DNA of 64,000 nucleotides. Source: an uncultured Pseudodesulfovibrio sp. (lineage in GTDB: Bacteria > Desulfobacterota > Desulfovibrionia > Desulfovibrionales > Desulfovibrionaceae). A model generated the notes under the pieces. It had not been told where the DNA came from. It searched no databases and saw only the letters and a program-made list of their open reading frames with translations. The translations under genes were made by a program, and so were the position numbers. The stretch lies in NCBI RefSeq assembly GCF_963677845.1, contig NZ_OY782498.1:3231518-3295517 (forward strand), in the 5' to 3' direction. This document shows positions 8,324 to 17,132 of this stretch, in pieces. Each line of letters starts with the position of its first letter. The first letter of the stretch is position 1.

Positions 8324-9331
8324 CTATTTCTGGTAATACTCACGGTACCAGTCGATAAAATTGCGAATACCTACTTCAATAGAAGTGTCCGGTTTGAAAT
8401 CAACGTCTTTAACCAGATCACTCACGTCTGCCTCCGTTGCCGGGACATCACCAGGCTGCATAGGCATATAGTTATAAATGGCTTTCTTGCCGACAACTTC
8501 TTCGATCACTTCAATGTACCGAGACAATTCAACGACTGCGTTATTACCTATATTATAGACGCGGTAGGGCACTTTACTCGTACACGGATCAGGATTGTTG
8601 CCATCCCAATTTTCATTCGGTGTCGCGGTTTTCTTGACGACACGAACCACGCCTTCAACAATGTCGTCAATGTACGTGAAATCACGCATCATCTTTCCAT
8701 AGTTAAAGACATTGATCGGTTTTTCTTCAAGAATGTTCTTGGTGAACAAAAAGAGAGCCATATCAGGACGCCCCCAAGGACCATACACTGTGAAGAAGCG
8801 CAGGCCAGTTGTGGGCAAGTCATACAGACTTGAGTAGGAGTGCGACATCATCTCATTAGATTTCTTTGTCGCAGCGTACAAGCTCATGGGATGATCAACA
8901 CCCTCATGTGGATTCAACGGCATTTTCGTATTCATGCCGTACACCGAACTACTAGAAGCGTAGACCAAATGTTCGACCTTATTGTGCCGGCAGCCTTCAA
9001 GGATGTTCAGAAAGCCAACAACATTGGAATCGATATACGACTTGGGATTCTCGATGGAATATCTGACACCGGCTTGAGCAGCCAAGTTAACCACATGCGT
9101 AAATTTCTCTTGTGCAAAAAGATCACTCATGGGCTGATCATCCTGCAAGTTGATATTCACATATCTGAAAAGATCGCTTTCCTGTAAAACAGCCAAACGA
9201 GCTTTCTTGAGATTCACATCATAGTAGTCATTCAGGTTATCCAGACCAACGACTTCATGGCCTTCGCCAATCAAACGCCTGGAAAGATGAAAGCCAATGA
9301 ACCCGGCTGCGCCGGTAACAAGTATCTTCAT
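8324..9331 (-). CDS. UDP-glucuronate 4-epimerase-like NAD-dependent epimerase
   Basis: A 335-residue extended short-chain dehydrogenase/reductase. The N-terminal [14 protein letters not shown] is the NAD-binding GxxGxxG; ASSSSVYG supplies the catalytic Ser/Thr region and YAATKKSNE the Tyr-x3-Lys pair. The pattern [13 protein letters not shown] after the NAD motif and the [11 protein letters not shown] segment match bacterial UDP-glucuronate to UDP-galacturonate epimerases (LspL/Cap1J type). It would supply nucleotide sugars for surface polysaccharide. It stands alone with its own terminator. Confidence 0.88.
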   Translation of the reverse strand: MKILVTGAAGFIGFHLSRRLIGEGHEVVGLDNLNDYYDVNLKKARLAVLQESDLFRYVNINLQDDQPMSDLFAQEKFTHVVNLAAQAGVRYSIENPKSYIDSNVVGFLNILEGCRHNKVEHLVYASSSSVYGMNTKMPLNPHEGVDHPMSLYAATKKSNEMMSHSYSSLYDLPTTGLRFFTVYGPWGRPDMALFLFTKNILEEKPINVFNYGKMMRDFTYIDDIVEGVVRVVKKTATPNENWDGNNPDPCTSKVPYRVYNIGNNAVVELSRYIEVIEEVVGKKAIYNYMPMQPGDVPATEADVSDLVKDVDFKPDTSIEVGIRNFIDWYREYYQK

Positions 9332-9755
9332 ATTTTTAACCGTCCCTTACCCCAAACACTTAAGTCAGGATTAATGGTTCCGAAAAGAGTCACTGTCATA
9401 ATTCCACTGTGTCAACCGAACAAGCTGCCTTCGAATCGGGAAGTGGAACTGCTCCCCGCTCATACTCCACACATCTCCCACAATGCAAGTGTGAAAAAAT
9501 TCATTTCTCGATGAAACTGCAGTTCATTCTCTATTTTCGACCCTCTAATCCGTAAATTAACAACAAAACACCTTTTCAATAGCAACATACCGCTTAAAAA
9601 CTGTTGAGGCACAAGGGGTTACAAAGACTGTTGAAAAATTTTGTCGCCTTAAGCCTTTTTGAACCATTCTTGACCACAATCTTACAAAAGGATACCAAAC
9701 GCCTCCTGCGGCGCGTGAGGCGGTAAAAAAGGGAAGTGTTGCTGCAAAAGAGAAA
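9332..9755. other. Intergenic region without a recognised gene
   Basis: About 420 bp between the start of the epimerase and the end of the unknown gene at 9756. A GC-rich inverted repeat (CGCCTC, 11 nt, GAGGCG; near 9702-9725) could serve as a weak terminator for the minus-strand gene. The rest is AT-rich and would hold the epimerase promoter; I could not fix it. Confidence 0.35.
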
Positions 9756-10451
9756 TTACAATCTGATTTTAAAAAGTTCTTCGACAGAAATTTGTTGTTC
9801 ATGCGGGAGCATGGTGATGAGGCGAGCGAGAGGGTCAAGTTTATAGACTGTGACATGTTCAAGCATGTGTGTGGTCAAAGTCGGATCGGCATCCGGCAGA
9901 ACGACCTTCAACGCTTCTTCGCCAAAGCAAACAATATTCGGCGCGCGCCATTGTTCCCAACCTTGCCAGAACATCTGAGTACTCGGTTGAAGCGTTCCAC
10001 CCGAAAGAGCTGCTACCGGCCAAAAATTCATAGTCCCGGTTGGCCACTTGAGATGAGCTTGAATATTCTTGAGAGCAGAAGAGCGTCTGGAATCCGGTTG
10101 CCCACCAAGATCAAGACCAAGTTCCATATAGGTCATGATAACTTTGGGTGCCGGCGATTTTGCAAATCGCAAAAAACCGCTCCAAGGTTCTGAAAGAGGG
10201 GGAGCGTCATGAGTTGGAGCAGATTGCAGAACCGGCGAACTCTGAACCGGTGTCGTTACGGCAGTTGGATCAGGTGAAGAGGCGGGCGGAGTATTTGGAT
10301 AAGCCTCGGACGAATCAACCTGTTGCTCGGGTTGCTCCACTGCAGCATTGTCAGAGCACTCAACTTCGGTGCGCAGGACAAACTCCAGACCGGACTCTAC
10401 CCACGGCCTCAGGCTTTCGCGTGTTTTCAATCGAGCAGAAGGTGATCCCAT
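9756..10451 (-). CDS. Hypothetical protein coupled to coaBC
   Basis: A 231-residue soluble protein. Residues about 35-85 are a Pro/Ser/Thr-rich linker; the C-terminal 130 residues look folded, with WPVAAL, FWQGWEQWRAPNIVCFGEEA and a final LARLITMLPHEQQ. The block around P-NIVCFGEEAL faintly resembles the C-terminal part of uracil-DNA-glycosylase-fold proteins, but I see no catalytic motif, so no function is assigned. The start ATG 10451 has GGAG upstream and overlaps the coaBC end by 25 bp, which indicates translational coupling. Confidence 0.65.
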   Translation of the reverse strand: MGSPSARLKTRESLRPWVESGLEFVLRTEVECSDNAAVEQPEQQVDSSEAYPNTPPASSPDPTAVTTPVQSSPVLQSAPTHDAPPLSEPWSGFLRFAKSPAPKVIMTYMELGLDLGGQPDSRRSSALKNIQAHLKWPTGTMNFWPVAALSGGTLQPSTQMFWQGWEQWRAPNIVCFGEEALKVVLPDADPTLTTHMLEHVTVYKLDPLARLITMLPHEQQISVEELFKIRL

Positions 10452-11653
10452 AATCTCCACGCCACTTCGGTTTTGGGCAACTGCGGCCAAACCTCTTTAC
10501 GTCCCTGAGCGTCCAACACAAACATTTGGTTTGTGGCCACACCGAATCCACTACCGGATTTCGAAATATCATTGGCTGCGATAAGATCGAGATTCTTCGT
10601 CTTAAGCTTCCGCGCAGCTTCATCTCTAATATTACTGGTCTCAGCGGCAAAGCCGATCAATTTTTGAGAAGCCTTTTTTGTCGAACCAAGGGTTTTCAAA
10701 ATATCCTGATTGGTCTCGAACTCAACAGTAATACCTTCACCGGCAGATGTCGTCTTCTTATATTTTTGGTCACCAAAAGGAATAGGCCGATAATCCGCTA
10801 CTGCGGCCGTCAAACAGCCCATATCCATTTCAGGCCATATATCCGTACAGGCCTCAAACATCTGATTTGCCGTGGTGACGGAGACTCTGGAAATTCCGGC
10901 AGGGAAGGAGAGGGCGGTTGGACCGGTCACAACAGTAACATCAGCGCCACGCAAATAAGCAGCCATGGCCATGCACGCTCCCATAGTGCCACTCGACGGA
11001 TTGGACCAGAATCGAACAGCATCCCATGGCTCACGGGTCGGCCCGAGGGAGATCAAAACTTTTTTGCCAGCAAGATCCTGCGGGCTGATGGCCTTCAATG
11101 TTGCAATGAGAATTTCATCAACAGGAGCCAAACGACCGGTGCCGGTATCGCCACAGGCAACATGCCCGGACTCGGGCTGAATGCGAATATACCCCAACTC
11201 GTCGAGCATGGCCCAATTACGCTGCGTTGCTGGAGCAGACCACATGCGAGGGTTCATGGCCGGAGCGATCAGTTTGGGGCCGGGAAATGCGAGAGCCTGA
11301 CAGGAAAGCATATCGTCCGCCAAACCAAATGCGAGTTTGGCCATGGTATTGGCGGATGCAGGAGCAATAAGCATAACATCTGCCACTTGTCCGGGTTCGA
11401 GATGATCAAAAGCAGTCTCGGAGCCGGGGGTATCTTCAAACATGCGCGTATAAACAGGCGAAGCATCCAATGCTTCAAAGCTCAAAGGCTGAATAAATCG
11501 AGTGCATGATTCGGTCAGGGTTGCCGAAACCATACAGTCGGCCTCCTGAAAGGAACGCACAAGGTCAAGCATCTTGTAAGCTGCAATGGAGCCGGTAACA
11601 CCGAGATGGACACGCTTGCCCATAAATCCGGCAAATGTGTAATGCGGTTGCAT
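10427..11653 (-). CDS. coaBC: Bifunctional phosphopantothenoylcysteine decarboxylase / phosphopantothenate-cysteine ligase
   Basis: A 408-residue CoaBC, which makes 4-phosphopantetheine for coenzyme A. The N-terminal flavoprotein half has GVTGSIAAYK, the PAMNPRMW loop and ACGDTGTGRLA with the catalytic Cys. The C-terminal ligase half has LGPTREPWDAVRFWSNPSSG and KYKKTTSAG before the conserved ETNQDIL. The ATG at 11653 follows the upstream lipoprotein stop by about 2 bp; an internal ATG at 11623 is the alternative. It lies in a minus-strand group with a lipoprotein upstream and an unknown gene overlapping downstream. Confidence 0.95.
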   Translation of the reverse strand: MQPHYTFAGFMGKRVHLGVTGSIAAYKMLDLVRSFQEADCMVSATLTESCTRFIQPLSFEALDASPVYTRMFEDTPGSETAFDHLEPGQVADVMLIAPASANTMAKLAFGLADDMLSCQALAFPGPKLIAPAMNPRMWSAPATQRNWAMLDELGYIRIQPESGHVACGDTGTGRLAPVDEILIATLKAISPQDLAGKKVLISLGPTREPWDAVRFWSNPSSGTMGACMAMAAYLRGADVTVVTGPTALSFPAGISRVSVTTANQMFEACTDIWPEMDMGCLTAAVADYRPIPFGDQKYKKTTSAGEGITVEFETNQDILKTLGSTKKASQKLIGFAAETSNIRDEAARKLKTKNLDLIAANDISKSGSGFGVATNQMFVLDAQGRKEVWPQLPKTEVAWRLWDHLLLD

Positions 11654-11657
11654 AGTA

Positions 11658-12125
11658 CTACTTGCTCTTAAGTCCGCTGCCGGAGTCCTTGACTTCCACC
11701 GCAAAAATGGTGGTCGTGGCCTTGGCAAAGCTGTCGTCAATCTGAATGACACAACTCTTGTTGAACTTCTCGAAGTTAAGGACGTGGACCTTACTCGCCT
11801 TGTTGTTGGAAATAAGGGTCCAATTGTCCTTGGTCATGTTGTTCACAAAATACTGGACCAACTCAAGGACTTCCACACGGCCGGAAAAACGCATGATGGC
11901 AGCACGGAATTTGGAGTTATCCAATTTATAGGAGTCGTCAGCGTTGTAGTCGATCTCCTTGGGAATCATGATGTCGTCGAAATCAAGGTAGTAGTCCGGC
12001 TCCTGATACTGGGCCTCGGGTGACTGGCCAGAAGTATCGGCAGAAGAACTTGTCCCGGTGGTCGTGCATGCCATAAGCCCGCAAACGAACATGAGCGGCA
12101 GCAACAATTTGATAAAAATACGCAT
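11658..12125 (-). CDS. Small lipoprotein of unknown function
   Basis: A 155-residue exported protein. The first 20 residues form a lipoprotein signal ending in VCGLMAC, so Cys about 20 would be lipidated. A Ser/Gln-rich linker is followed by a globular domain with about three helices and strands (KFRAAIMRFSGRVEVLELVQ, then DNWTLISNN). The fold resembles small DUF-type envelope lipoproteins common in Desulfovibrio; role unknown. The start ATG 12125 has GGAGGAAG upstream, better than an in-frame ATG 36 bp earlier. It precedes coaBC by about 4 bp. Confidence 0.8.
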   Translation of the reverse strand: MRIFIKLLLPLMFVCGLMACTTTGTSSSADTSGQSPEAQYQEPDYYLDFDDIMIPKEIDYNADDSYKLDNSKFRAAIMRFSGRVEVLELVQYFVNNMTKDNWTLISNNKASKVHVLNFEKFNKSCVIQIDDSFAKATTTIFAVEVKDSGSGLKSK

Positions 12126-12174
12126 AGTCTTCTTCCTCCGAATAACTTGAAATGTATTCAATGCTTCAATCGAT

Positions 12175-12852
12175 CTATGATGTCGGCTCTTTCAGCCTGT
12201 CGATCTTGTCTTGCAGATATTTTTCCATCTCGCGCCTATCTTTACGGAGACGAACGAGTTCCGATTCCAAAATTTGTAACTTGGCCTTAATGTCGGACGT
12301 GTCGAACGTCAACTTCAAAGCCATTTCCTCAATCTCAGCGTCTTTCTGTTCCAAAGCCTTTGTCTGCTCGAGCAGATCATCTGGTATCATATCTTCTGAA
12401 ACCGGAAGTTGTTTCAATTTCTTCTGGCTTCGAGCGAGAAGCACAAAGGCTGTCTTGAGCTTCTGAATGTCTTCCTGCTGATTATCAATGATGGTCTTTT
12501 GATCAGCAATGACTCCCATACAGGAAGCAACTTTGCCTATTACATCATTGAAGGTAGATGCCAACTCGGCATACCCTTCAGTGCGAGGAGCAGGCACACT
12601 TGCCCGATGATCGACTTCGATGGTCCGTGGAAACTCAGTTCTCAGGGCATCATCAATCTCGGACGTCACACGTCCTTCACCGTACAAACGGGATATGCGC
12701 TCGAAAACAACGAGAGATTCTTCAGGGTATTTTGTGACACGCCCCATCTTGCGGCCCCCAAGGAAATCCTTGAATAGGGCAGCGTACCGACGAGCCGTCG
12801 GTGCAGGAATACGAGTAAGTTTGGCTATCTCAGCCACGGAAAGCCAATTCAT
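12175..12852 (-). CDS. MerR-type HTH protein with long coiled coil
   Basis: A 225-residue protein. Residues 1-70 form a MerR-like winged HTH (LSVAEIAKLTRIPAPTARRY, then GRVTKYPEESLVVFERI). Residues about 105-222 are heptad-rich coiled coil with charged repeats. There is no effector domain or Cys cluster as in classical MerR sensors. The HTH-plus-coiled-coil layout resembles Bacillus RacA, which ties origin DNA to the cell pole, but no sequence kinship can be claimed. A longer relative is encoded at 44422. It is the first gene of the lipoprotein-coaBC group. Confidence 0.8.
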   Translation of the reverse strand: MNWLSVAEIAKLTRIPAPTARRYAALFKDFLGGRKMGRVTKYPEESLVVFERISRLYGEGRVTSEIDDALRTEFPRTIEVDHRASVPAPRTEGYAELASTFNDVIGKVASCMGVIADQKTIIDNQQEDIQKLKTAFVLLARSQKKLKQLPVSEDMIPDDLLEQTKALEQKDAEIEEMALKLTFDTSDIKAKLQILESELVRLRKDRREMEKYLQDKIDRLKEPTS

Positions 12853-13010
12853 GTATATGGAATACCATGAATACCGCCAATATCAAGCCCCAAGCGTAAA
12901 CCAGGGCATCTTATACCTAATTAATTGTTATTATTGAGAAAGAAAAAGATTCCGTTGAATTTCTAGGTGTTGTACAACACTGAGTTCATACAAAATATGG
13001 ATATATATTT

Positions 13011-14093
13011 ATGGAAATACCCGAAGATTACTTGCTTGAAAGCTACAATTACGACCTTCCAGAGGAACAGATTGCACAGGAACCGGCTGATCGTCGCGAT
13101 GGTTCCCGCCTTCTTGTCCTCAATCGTGAGGCCGAAACCACCACGCCTTCTACCTTCACGGAGTTGCTGGATTACCTGCCAGACAACGCCTTGCTCGTGG
13201 CCAACAATTCCCGCGTTATTCCTGCCCGCATATTTGGCACCAAAGCCACTGGTGGCAGAGTGGAATTCCTGTTGCTCACACCGCTGCCGCTCATCAACCC
13301 GACAGAAAAAGACGGATGGATGACAGCTTCGGTCGAAGGACTGCTTCGCGCATCAAAGACACCCAAACCCGGTTCGACCATCTCCTTTGCCGACGATTTT
13401 CGGCTGGTCACAGACACGGCAGGGGAATTTGGACGTTGGCAGGTTGAATTGCAATGGAAGGGTAACCTCACTGAACTCTTCACCAAGCTCGGCCATCTTC
13501 CGCTGCCTCCCTACATCAAGAGACCTGACTCCGAAGCGGACAGGGAGCGCTATCAGACCACTTACGCCAATGAGTCAAAAACCGGCTCTGTGGCTGCCCC
13601 TACAGCGGGACTGCATTTCACGCCCGAAATGCGCGAAAAGATCAAAAACAAAGGGATCGAGTGGGCAGAAGTCACGCTCTATGTCGGCTACGGGACATTC
13701 AGCCCGGTCAGGGCAAAGGACATCCGCGATCACAACATGCACTCCGAATACATCGAGGTGCCTGAAACAACCGCCAATGCCATTCTCAAGGCTAAAGCTG
13801 AGGGGCGTCCCGTCATCGCGGTCGGTACGACGAGCGCCCGCACCATGGAGGGAATGTTTCGCGAATCTGGCCGAATTGGAAAATATGAAGGTGAAACTGA
13901 TATTTTCATATCTCCGGGCTATGATTTTAAGGTCATTGACGGTATCTTGACCAACTTCCATTTGCCAGAATCGTCGCTCATCATTATGATCTCGGCTCTC
14001 GCTGGAAGAAAAACCATTCTCTCAGCCTATAAGGTTGCTTTGAAAAACGGCTTTCGCTTTTTCTCCTATGGAGATGCGATGCTTATCATATAG
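13011..14093 (+). CDS. queA: tRNA preQ1(34) S-adenosylmethionine ribosyltransferase-isomerase
   Basis: A 360-residue QueA, which transfers and isomerises the ribosyl group of SAM onto preQ1-tRNA to give epoxyqueuosine. Typical segments are YDLPEEQIAQEPADRRD near the N-terminus, NNSRVIPARIFG, PTAGLHFTPEM and TNFHLPESSLIIMISALAG. Length matches the family. The start is ATG 13011; the region before it is AT-rich without a strong ribosome binding site. It is followed 44 bp later by the oxidoreductase operon and may be read with it. Confidence 0.96.
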   Translation: MEIPEDYLLESYNYDLPEEQIAQEPADRRDGSRLLVLNREAETTTPSTFTELLDYLPDNALLVANNSRVIPARIFGTKATGGRVEFLLLTPLPLINPTEKDGWMTASVEGLLRASKTPKPGSTISFADDFRLVTDTAGEFGRWQVELQWKGNLTELFTKLGHLPLPPYIKRPDSEADRERYQTTYANESKTGSVAAPTAGLHFTPEMREKIKNKGIEWAEVTLYVGYGTFSPVRAKDIRDHNMHSEYIEVPETTANAILKAKAEGRPVIAVGTTSARTMEGMFRESGRIGKYEGETDIFISPGYDFKVIDGILTNFHLPESSLIIMISALAGRKTILSAYKVALKNGFRFFSYGDAMLII

Positions 14094-14137
14094 CTGGATA
14101 TAACCTTTTACTATCATTCACAGAACTGGAGTAATAC

Positions 14138-14371
14138 ATGTCTCGAATCGAGGTCCAGGAAGATAGGTGCAAAGGATGTTTGCTCTGCACCACCGTCTGC
14201 CCTGTTGACATCATCGTCCAGTCGGACCGGTTCAACGTCAGCGGCTACAAAGTTGCTGAGGTACCCGAAGCTGATGCGGACAAATGTACCGGTTGCGCAT
14301 CCTGCGCCATGATCTGCCCAGATGTGGCGATCACCGTTTACCGCACCCCAAAAAAGAAGGGGGGCAAATAA
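14138..14371 (+). CDS. 4Fe-4S ferredoxin subunit of 2-oxoacid oxidoreductase
   Basis: A 77-residue dicluster ferredoxin. Two CxxCxxCxxxC motifs are visible, CKGCLLCTTVCPVDI and CTGCASCAMICPD. It would pass electrons between the catalytic subunits and free ferredoxin. It is the first gene of a four-gene operon; its stop lies 1 bp before the next start, showing tight coupling. Confidence 0.93.
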   Translation: MSRIEVQEDRCKGCLLCTTVCPVDIIVQSDRFNVSGYKVAEVPEADADKCTGCASCAMICPDVAITVYRTPKKKGGK

Positions 14372-14372
14372 C

Positions 14373-15443
14373 ATGACCAAAAAAGCAGAACGCATTTTTG
14401 TTAAAGGTAACGAAGCTATTGCACGCGGCGCCCTGGCTGCCAAATGTCAATGCTTCTTCGGCTATCCCATCACGCCACAGAACGACATCCCGGAGTTCAT
14501 GTCTTCGGCAATGATCAAGGCTGGCGGCGATTTTGTCCAAGCTGAATCCGAAGTGGCCGCAGCAAACATGCTGCTCGGTGCCGGTGCTACCGGTATCCGC
14601 GCCATGACTTCCTCCTCTTCACCGGGCATGTCCCTGAAGCAGGAAGCCATCTCATACATGGCCGGCTCCGAAGTCCCGGCGGTTATCGTCAACATGAATC
14701 GTGGTGGACCGGGTCTCGGTGACATCGGTCCGGCTCAGGGTGACTACTACCAGTCTACCCGAGGCGGCGGTCACGGCGACTATCGTCATTTCACCTTCGG
14801 CCCCGGCACTGTTCAGGAAGCCTACGACCTGACCATCCGCGCCTTTGATATCGCCTTTGAGCACCGCACACCGGTTCTCATCCTTGGCGATGCCATTCTC
14901 GGTCAGATGAAAGAACCCATCACCCCTTGGGAACCCGAAGGGGTTGAATCTGAAGGCGGACATGATTGGGCTATCAACGGTCGTGATGACGGTCGTGAAA
15001 AGCGTCTCATCAAATCTCTCTTCCTTCAGGAAGGTGAACTGGCGGAACAGAACAAACATCTGCAAGCCAAGTACGACTCCTGGACCGATCTGGCCGAATG
15101 CGAAGAGTTTGAAACCGAAGACGCCGATCTCATCATCTGCGCATACGGTTCCATTGGTCGCATCGCCAAATCCGCTGTTCGCAAGTTCCGCAAGGAAGGC
15201 AAAAAAGTCGGCCTGTTCCGTCCCATCACGCTGTACCCGTTCCCGTCTGCACAGCTCAAGGCTCTCGCAGATCAGGGCAAGCGTTTCCTGACCATCGAAC
15301 ACAATCTGGGCCAGATGCTCGACGATGTCCGCCTCGCTATCCGTACAGTGACCGATTCGGACTTCTATCCCATCTATCCCGGCAACCTGCCCACCCCGGA
15401 CGAGCTCGAGGAGCCGATCCTCAAAAGCCTGGAGGGTAAATAA
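14373..15443 (+). CDS. vorB: 2-oxoacid:ferredoxin oxidoreductase subunit, VorB type
   Basis: A 356-residue subunit with the pyrimidine-binding and transketolase C-terminal domains. KGNEAIARGALAAKCQ, FFGYPITPQNDIPEFM, TSSSSPGMSLKQEAISYMAG and RGGGHGDYRH match the VorB group (3-methyl-2-oxobutanoate:ferredoxin oxidoreductase) better than classical KorA, though substrates are not reliably read from sequence. It oxidises a 2-oxoacid plus CoA to acyl-CoA, CO2 and reduced ferredoxin, or runs in reverse for amino acid synthesis. ATG 14373 is the start used by homologues. Confidence 0.9.
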   Translation: MTKKAERIFVKGNEAIARGALAAKCQCFFGYPITPQNDIPEFMSSAMIKAGGDFVQAESEVAAANMLLGAGATGIRAMTSSSSPGMSLKQEAISYMAGSEVPAVIVNMNRGGPGLGDIGPAQGDYYQSTRGGGHGDYRHFTFGPGTVQEAYDLTIRAFDIAFEHRTPVLILGDAILGQMKEPITPWEPEGVESEGGHDWAINGRDDGREKRLIKSLFLQEGELAEQNKHLQAKYDSWTDLAECEEFETEDADLIICAYGSIGRIAKSAVRKFRKEGKKVGLFRPITLYPFPSAQLKALADQGKRFLTIEHNLGQMLDDVRLAIRTVTDSDFYPIYPGNLPTPDELEEPILKSLEGK

Positions 15444-16214
15444 ATGTTAGAAATGAATGAAAAAATAGTATTCGAAAAGCCGGAATCCGTCATTGATCGG
15501 CCCACCCATTACTGCCCCGGCTGTCATCACGGCATCGCCCACAGGCTGATCGGTGAGTTGCTCGACGAGATGAACCTGGCCGAGAAGACCCTCATGACAA
15601 CCTCCATTGGTTGCTCAGTCTTCCTCTACAATTACCTGAATGTTGATGCTGTCGAAGCTCCGCATGGTCGTGCACCCGCAGTCGCTACTGGCGTCAAACG
15701 CGCTCGCCCCGACCATTTCGTTTTCACCTATCAGGGTGACGGCGACCTGGCTTCCATCGGCATGGCTGAAATCATGCACGCTGCCAACCGTGGTGAAAAG
15801 ATGTGTGTAATTTTCGTCAACAACACGGTCTACGGCATGACCGGCGGCCAGATGGCCCCGACCACGCTCATCGGACAGGCAACCACAACGACCCCCGCAG
15901 GGCGTTGCATGACCCACGAGGGTGCGCCCATCCGCATGACTGAGATCATCGCCTCCCTCGGCGGAGTGGCCTTTGCCGCACGCGGTTCTCTCGACTCGGT
16001 CAAAAACATCCGTAAAGCTAAAAAATACATAAAAAAAGCCTTCGAATTCCAGGTCAACAACACCGGATTCGGTTTTGTCGAACTGCTCTCAGGCTGCCCG
16101 ACCAACTGGAAAATGACGCCGTTGCAGGCCAACGAACGTATCCAGAAGGAAATGATCCCGTACTTCCCGCTCGGCATCTACAAGGATGTGTCTGAGGAAG
16201 GGGGTGTCTGCTAA
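15444..16214 (+). CDS. 2-oxoacid:ferredoxin oxidoreductase, thiamine-diphosphate subunit
   Basis: A 256-residue subunit binding thiamine diphosphate. The motif GDGDLASIGMAEI followed by FVNNTVYGMTGGQMAPTT is the GDG...NN cofactor fold. The N-terminal YCPGCHHG carries the conserved Cys pair of this family, and GCSVFLYNY is near the active site. ATG 15444 has GGAGGG upstream and starts right after the preceding stop. Its own stop TAA overlaps the ATG of the next gene by one base. Confidence 0.93.
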   Translation: MLEMNEKIVFEKPESVIDRPTHYCPGCHHGIAHRLIGELLDEMNLAEKTLMTTSIGCSVFLYNYLNVDAVEAPHGRAPAVATGVKRARPDHFVFTYQGDGDLASIGMAEIMHAANRGEKMCVIFVNNTVYGMTGGQMAPTTLIGQATTTTPAGRCMTHEGAPIRMTEIIASLGGVAFAARGSLDSVKNIRKAKKYIKKAFEFQVNNTGFGFVELLSGCPTNWKMTPLQANERIQKEMIPYFPLGIYKDVSEEGGVC

Positions 16215-16756
16215 TGCGTTACATCGATTCTATCATCGCGGGTTTCGGTGGCCAGGGCGTCATGCTCATCGGCAACCTGCTCGCTTACGCAGGCATGAAA
16301 GACGGTCTCAACGTCACCTACATCCCGGTCTACGGCCCGGAGATGCGTGGCGGTACCGCAAACTGCACAGTCGTGCTTTCTCAGGAAGACATTGGCTCGC
16401 CCATCATTCACAGGCCCAAATCGCTCATCGCCATGAACCGCCCGTCTCTGGACAAATTCCAGCCACGAGTTGAAGACGGCGGAGTGCATATCATCAACTC
16501 CTCACTCATCGACATGGAGTTGGCTGATACTGATCGTCTGAAATGCTACGGCGTTCCCTGCAACGAGATCGCCGACGAGCTGGGGAACACCCGCATGGCC
16601 AACATGGTCGCCATCGGCGCATTTGTGCAGGCTACCGGAATCATATCTCTCGACGCCGTCATCGGCTCCCTTGAGAACGTGATCTCCGTGCGCTATCACA
16701 AGCTCATCCCCGCCAACACAGAAGCCATCAAAGCCGGCGCCAAGCACGTCAGCTAG
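16214..16756 (+). CDS. 2-oxoacid:ferredoxin oxidoreductase, gamma subunit
   Basis: A 180-residue subunit of the POR/KOR gamma family: GFGGQGVMLIGNLLAYAG at the N-terminus, VTYIPVYGPEMRGGTANC in the middle, and NTRMANMVAIGAF. With the three genes before it this completes the alpha, beta, gamma and delta set. A long terminator closes the operon 23 bp downstream. Confidence 0.93.
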   Translation: MRYIDSIIAGFGGQGVMLIGNLLAYAGMKDGLNVTYIPVYGPEMRGGTANCTVVLSQEDIGSPIIHRPKSLIAMNRPSLDKFQPRVEDGGVHIINSSLIDMELADTDRLKCYGVPCNEIADELGNTRMANMVAIGAFVQATGIISLDAVIGSLENVISVRYHKLIPANTEAIKAGAKHVS

Positions 16757-16779
16757 ATCGGTTACACGGTTTAATTAAA

Positions 16780-16818
16780 AGCCCGCTGTCAGCAAATGCT
16801 GACAGCGGGCTTTTTTTG
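16780..16818 (+). terminator. Strong rho-independent terminator of the oxidoreductase operon
   Basis: A perfect 15-bp stem, AGCCCGCTGTCAGCA and its complement, with a 2-nt spacer, followed by seven T residues. Confidence 0.97.
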
Positions 16819-16819
16819 T

Positions 16820-16945
16820 CTCCGACGGCTGGGGGAAGGGGAGGAAAAACCCTTTGGAAAGGGTTCTTTCCTCCCCTTCCCCCAGACCCCCATCCTCTCC
16901 TTTTCCTAAACTTTTTTGGTCGCTTCGCGAAGGAGGAGAGGGAAA
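16820..16945 (+). repeat. G element, copy 1 (long hairpin repeat)
   Basis: Starts TCTCCGACGGC, then a hairpin with 19-bp perfect outer arms (16829-16847 with 16867-16885) and inner arms AACCCTTT/AAAGGGTT around GG. The tail has CTCTCCTTTTCCTAAACTTT and a GCTTCGCGAAGG end. Same order as copies at 21261 and, inverted, 30779. No coding capacity is credible. Confidence 0.85.
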
Positions 16946-17132
16946 ACCAGGACAAAGAAATAAAAAACCTGTCAAGATGCATATTTATACCTATCGAGTG
17001 ATTTAAGTATACATTCCTTCACATTTCAAGGAATTGGGGAAAACCGGGGATATGGTTGTCTGGATTCTCGGGGACAATCCTTGAGAACGAAACTAAGGAA
17101 TCAGGTGAGATAGTCACCAGGAAAAAAGGGTA

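Noticed and set aside
10526-11509. 327-residue plus-strand frame opposite coaBC
   Set aside because: Shadow of coaBC codon structure; His, Gly and Arg excess is typical of a complementary frame.
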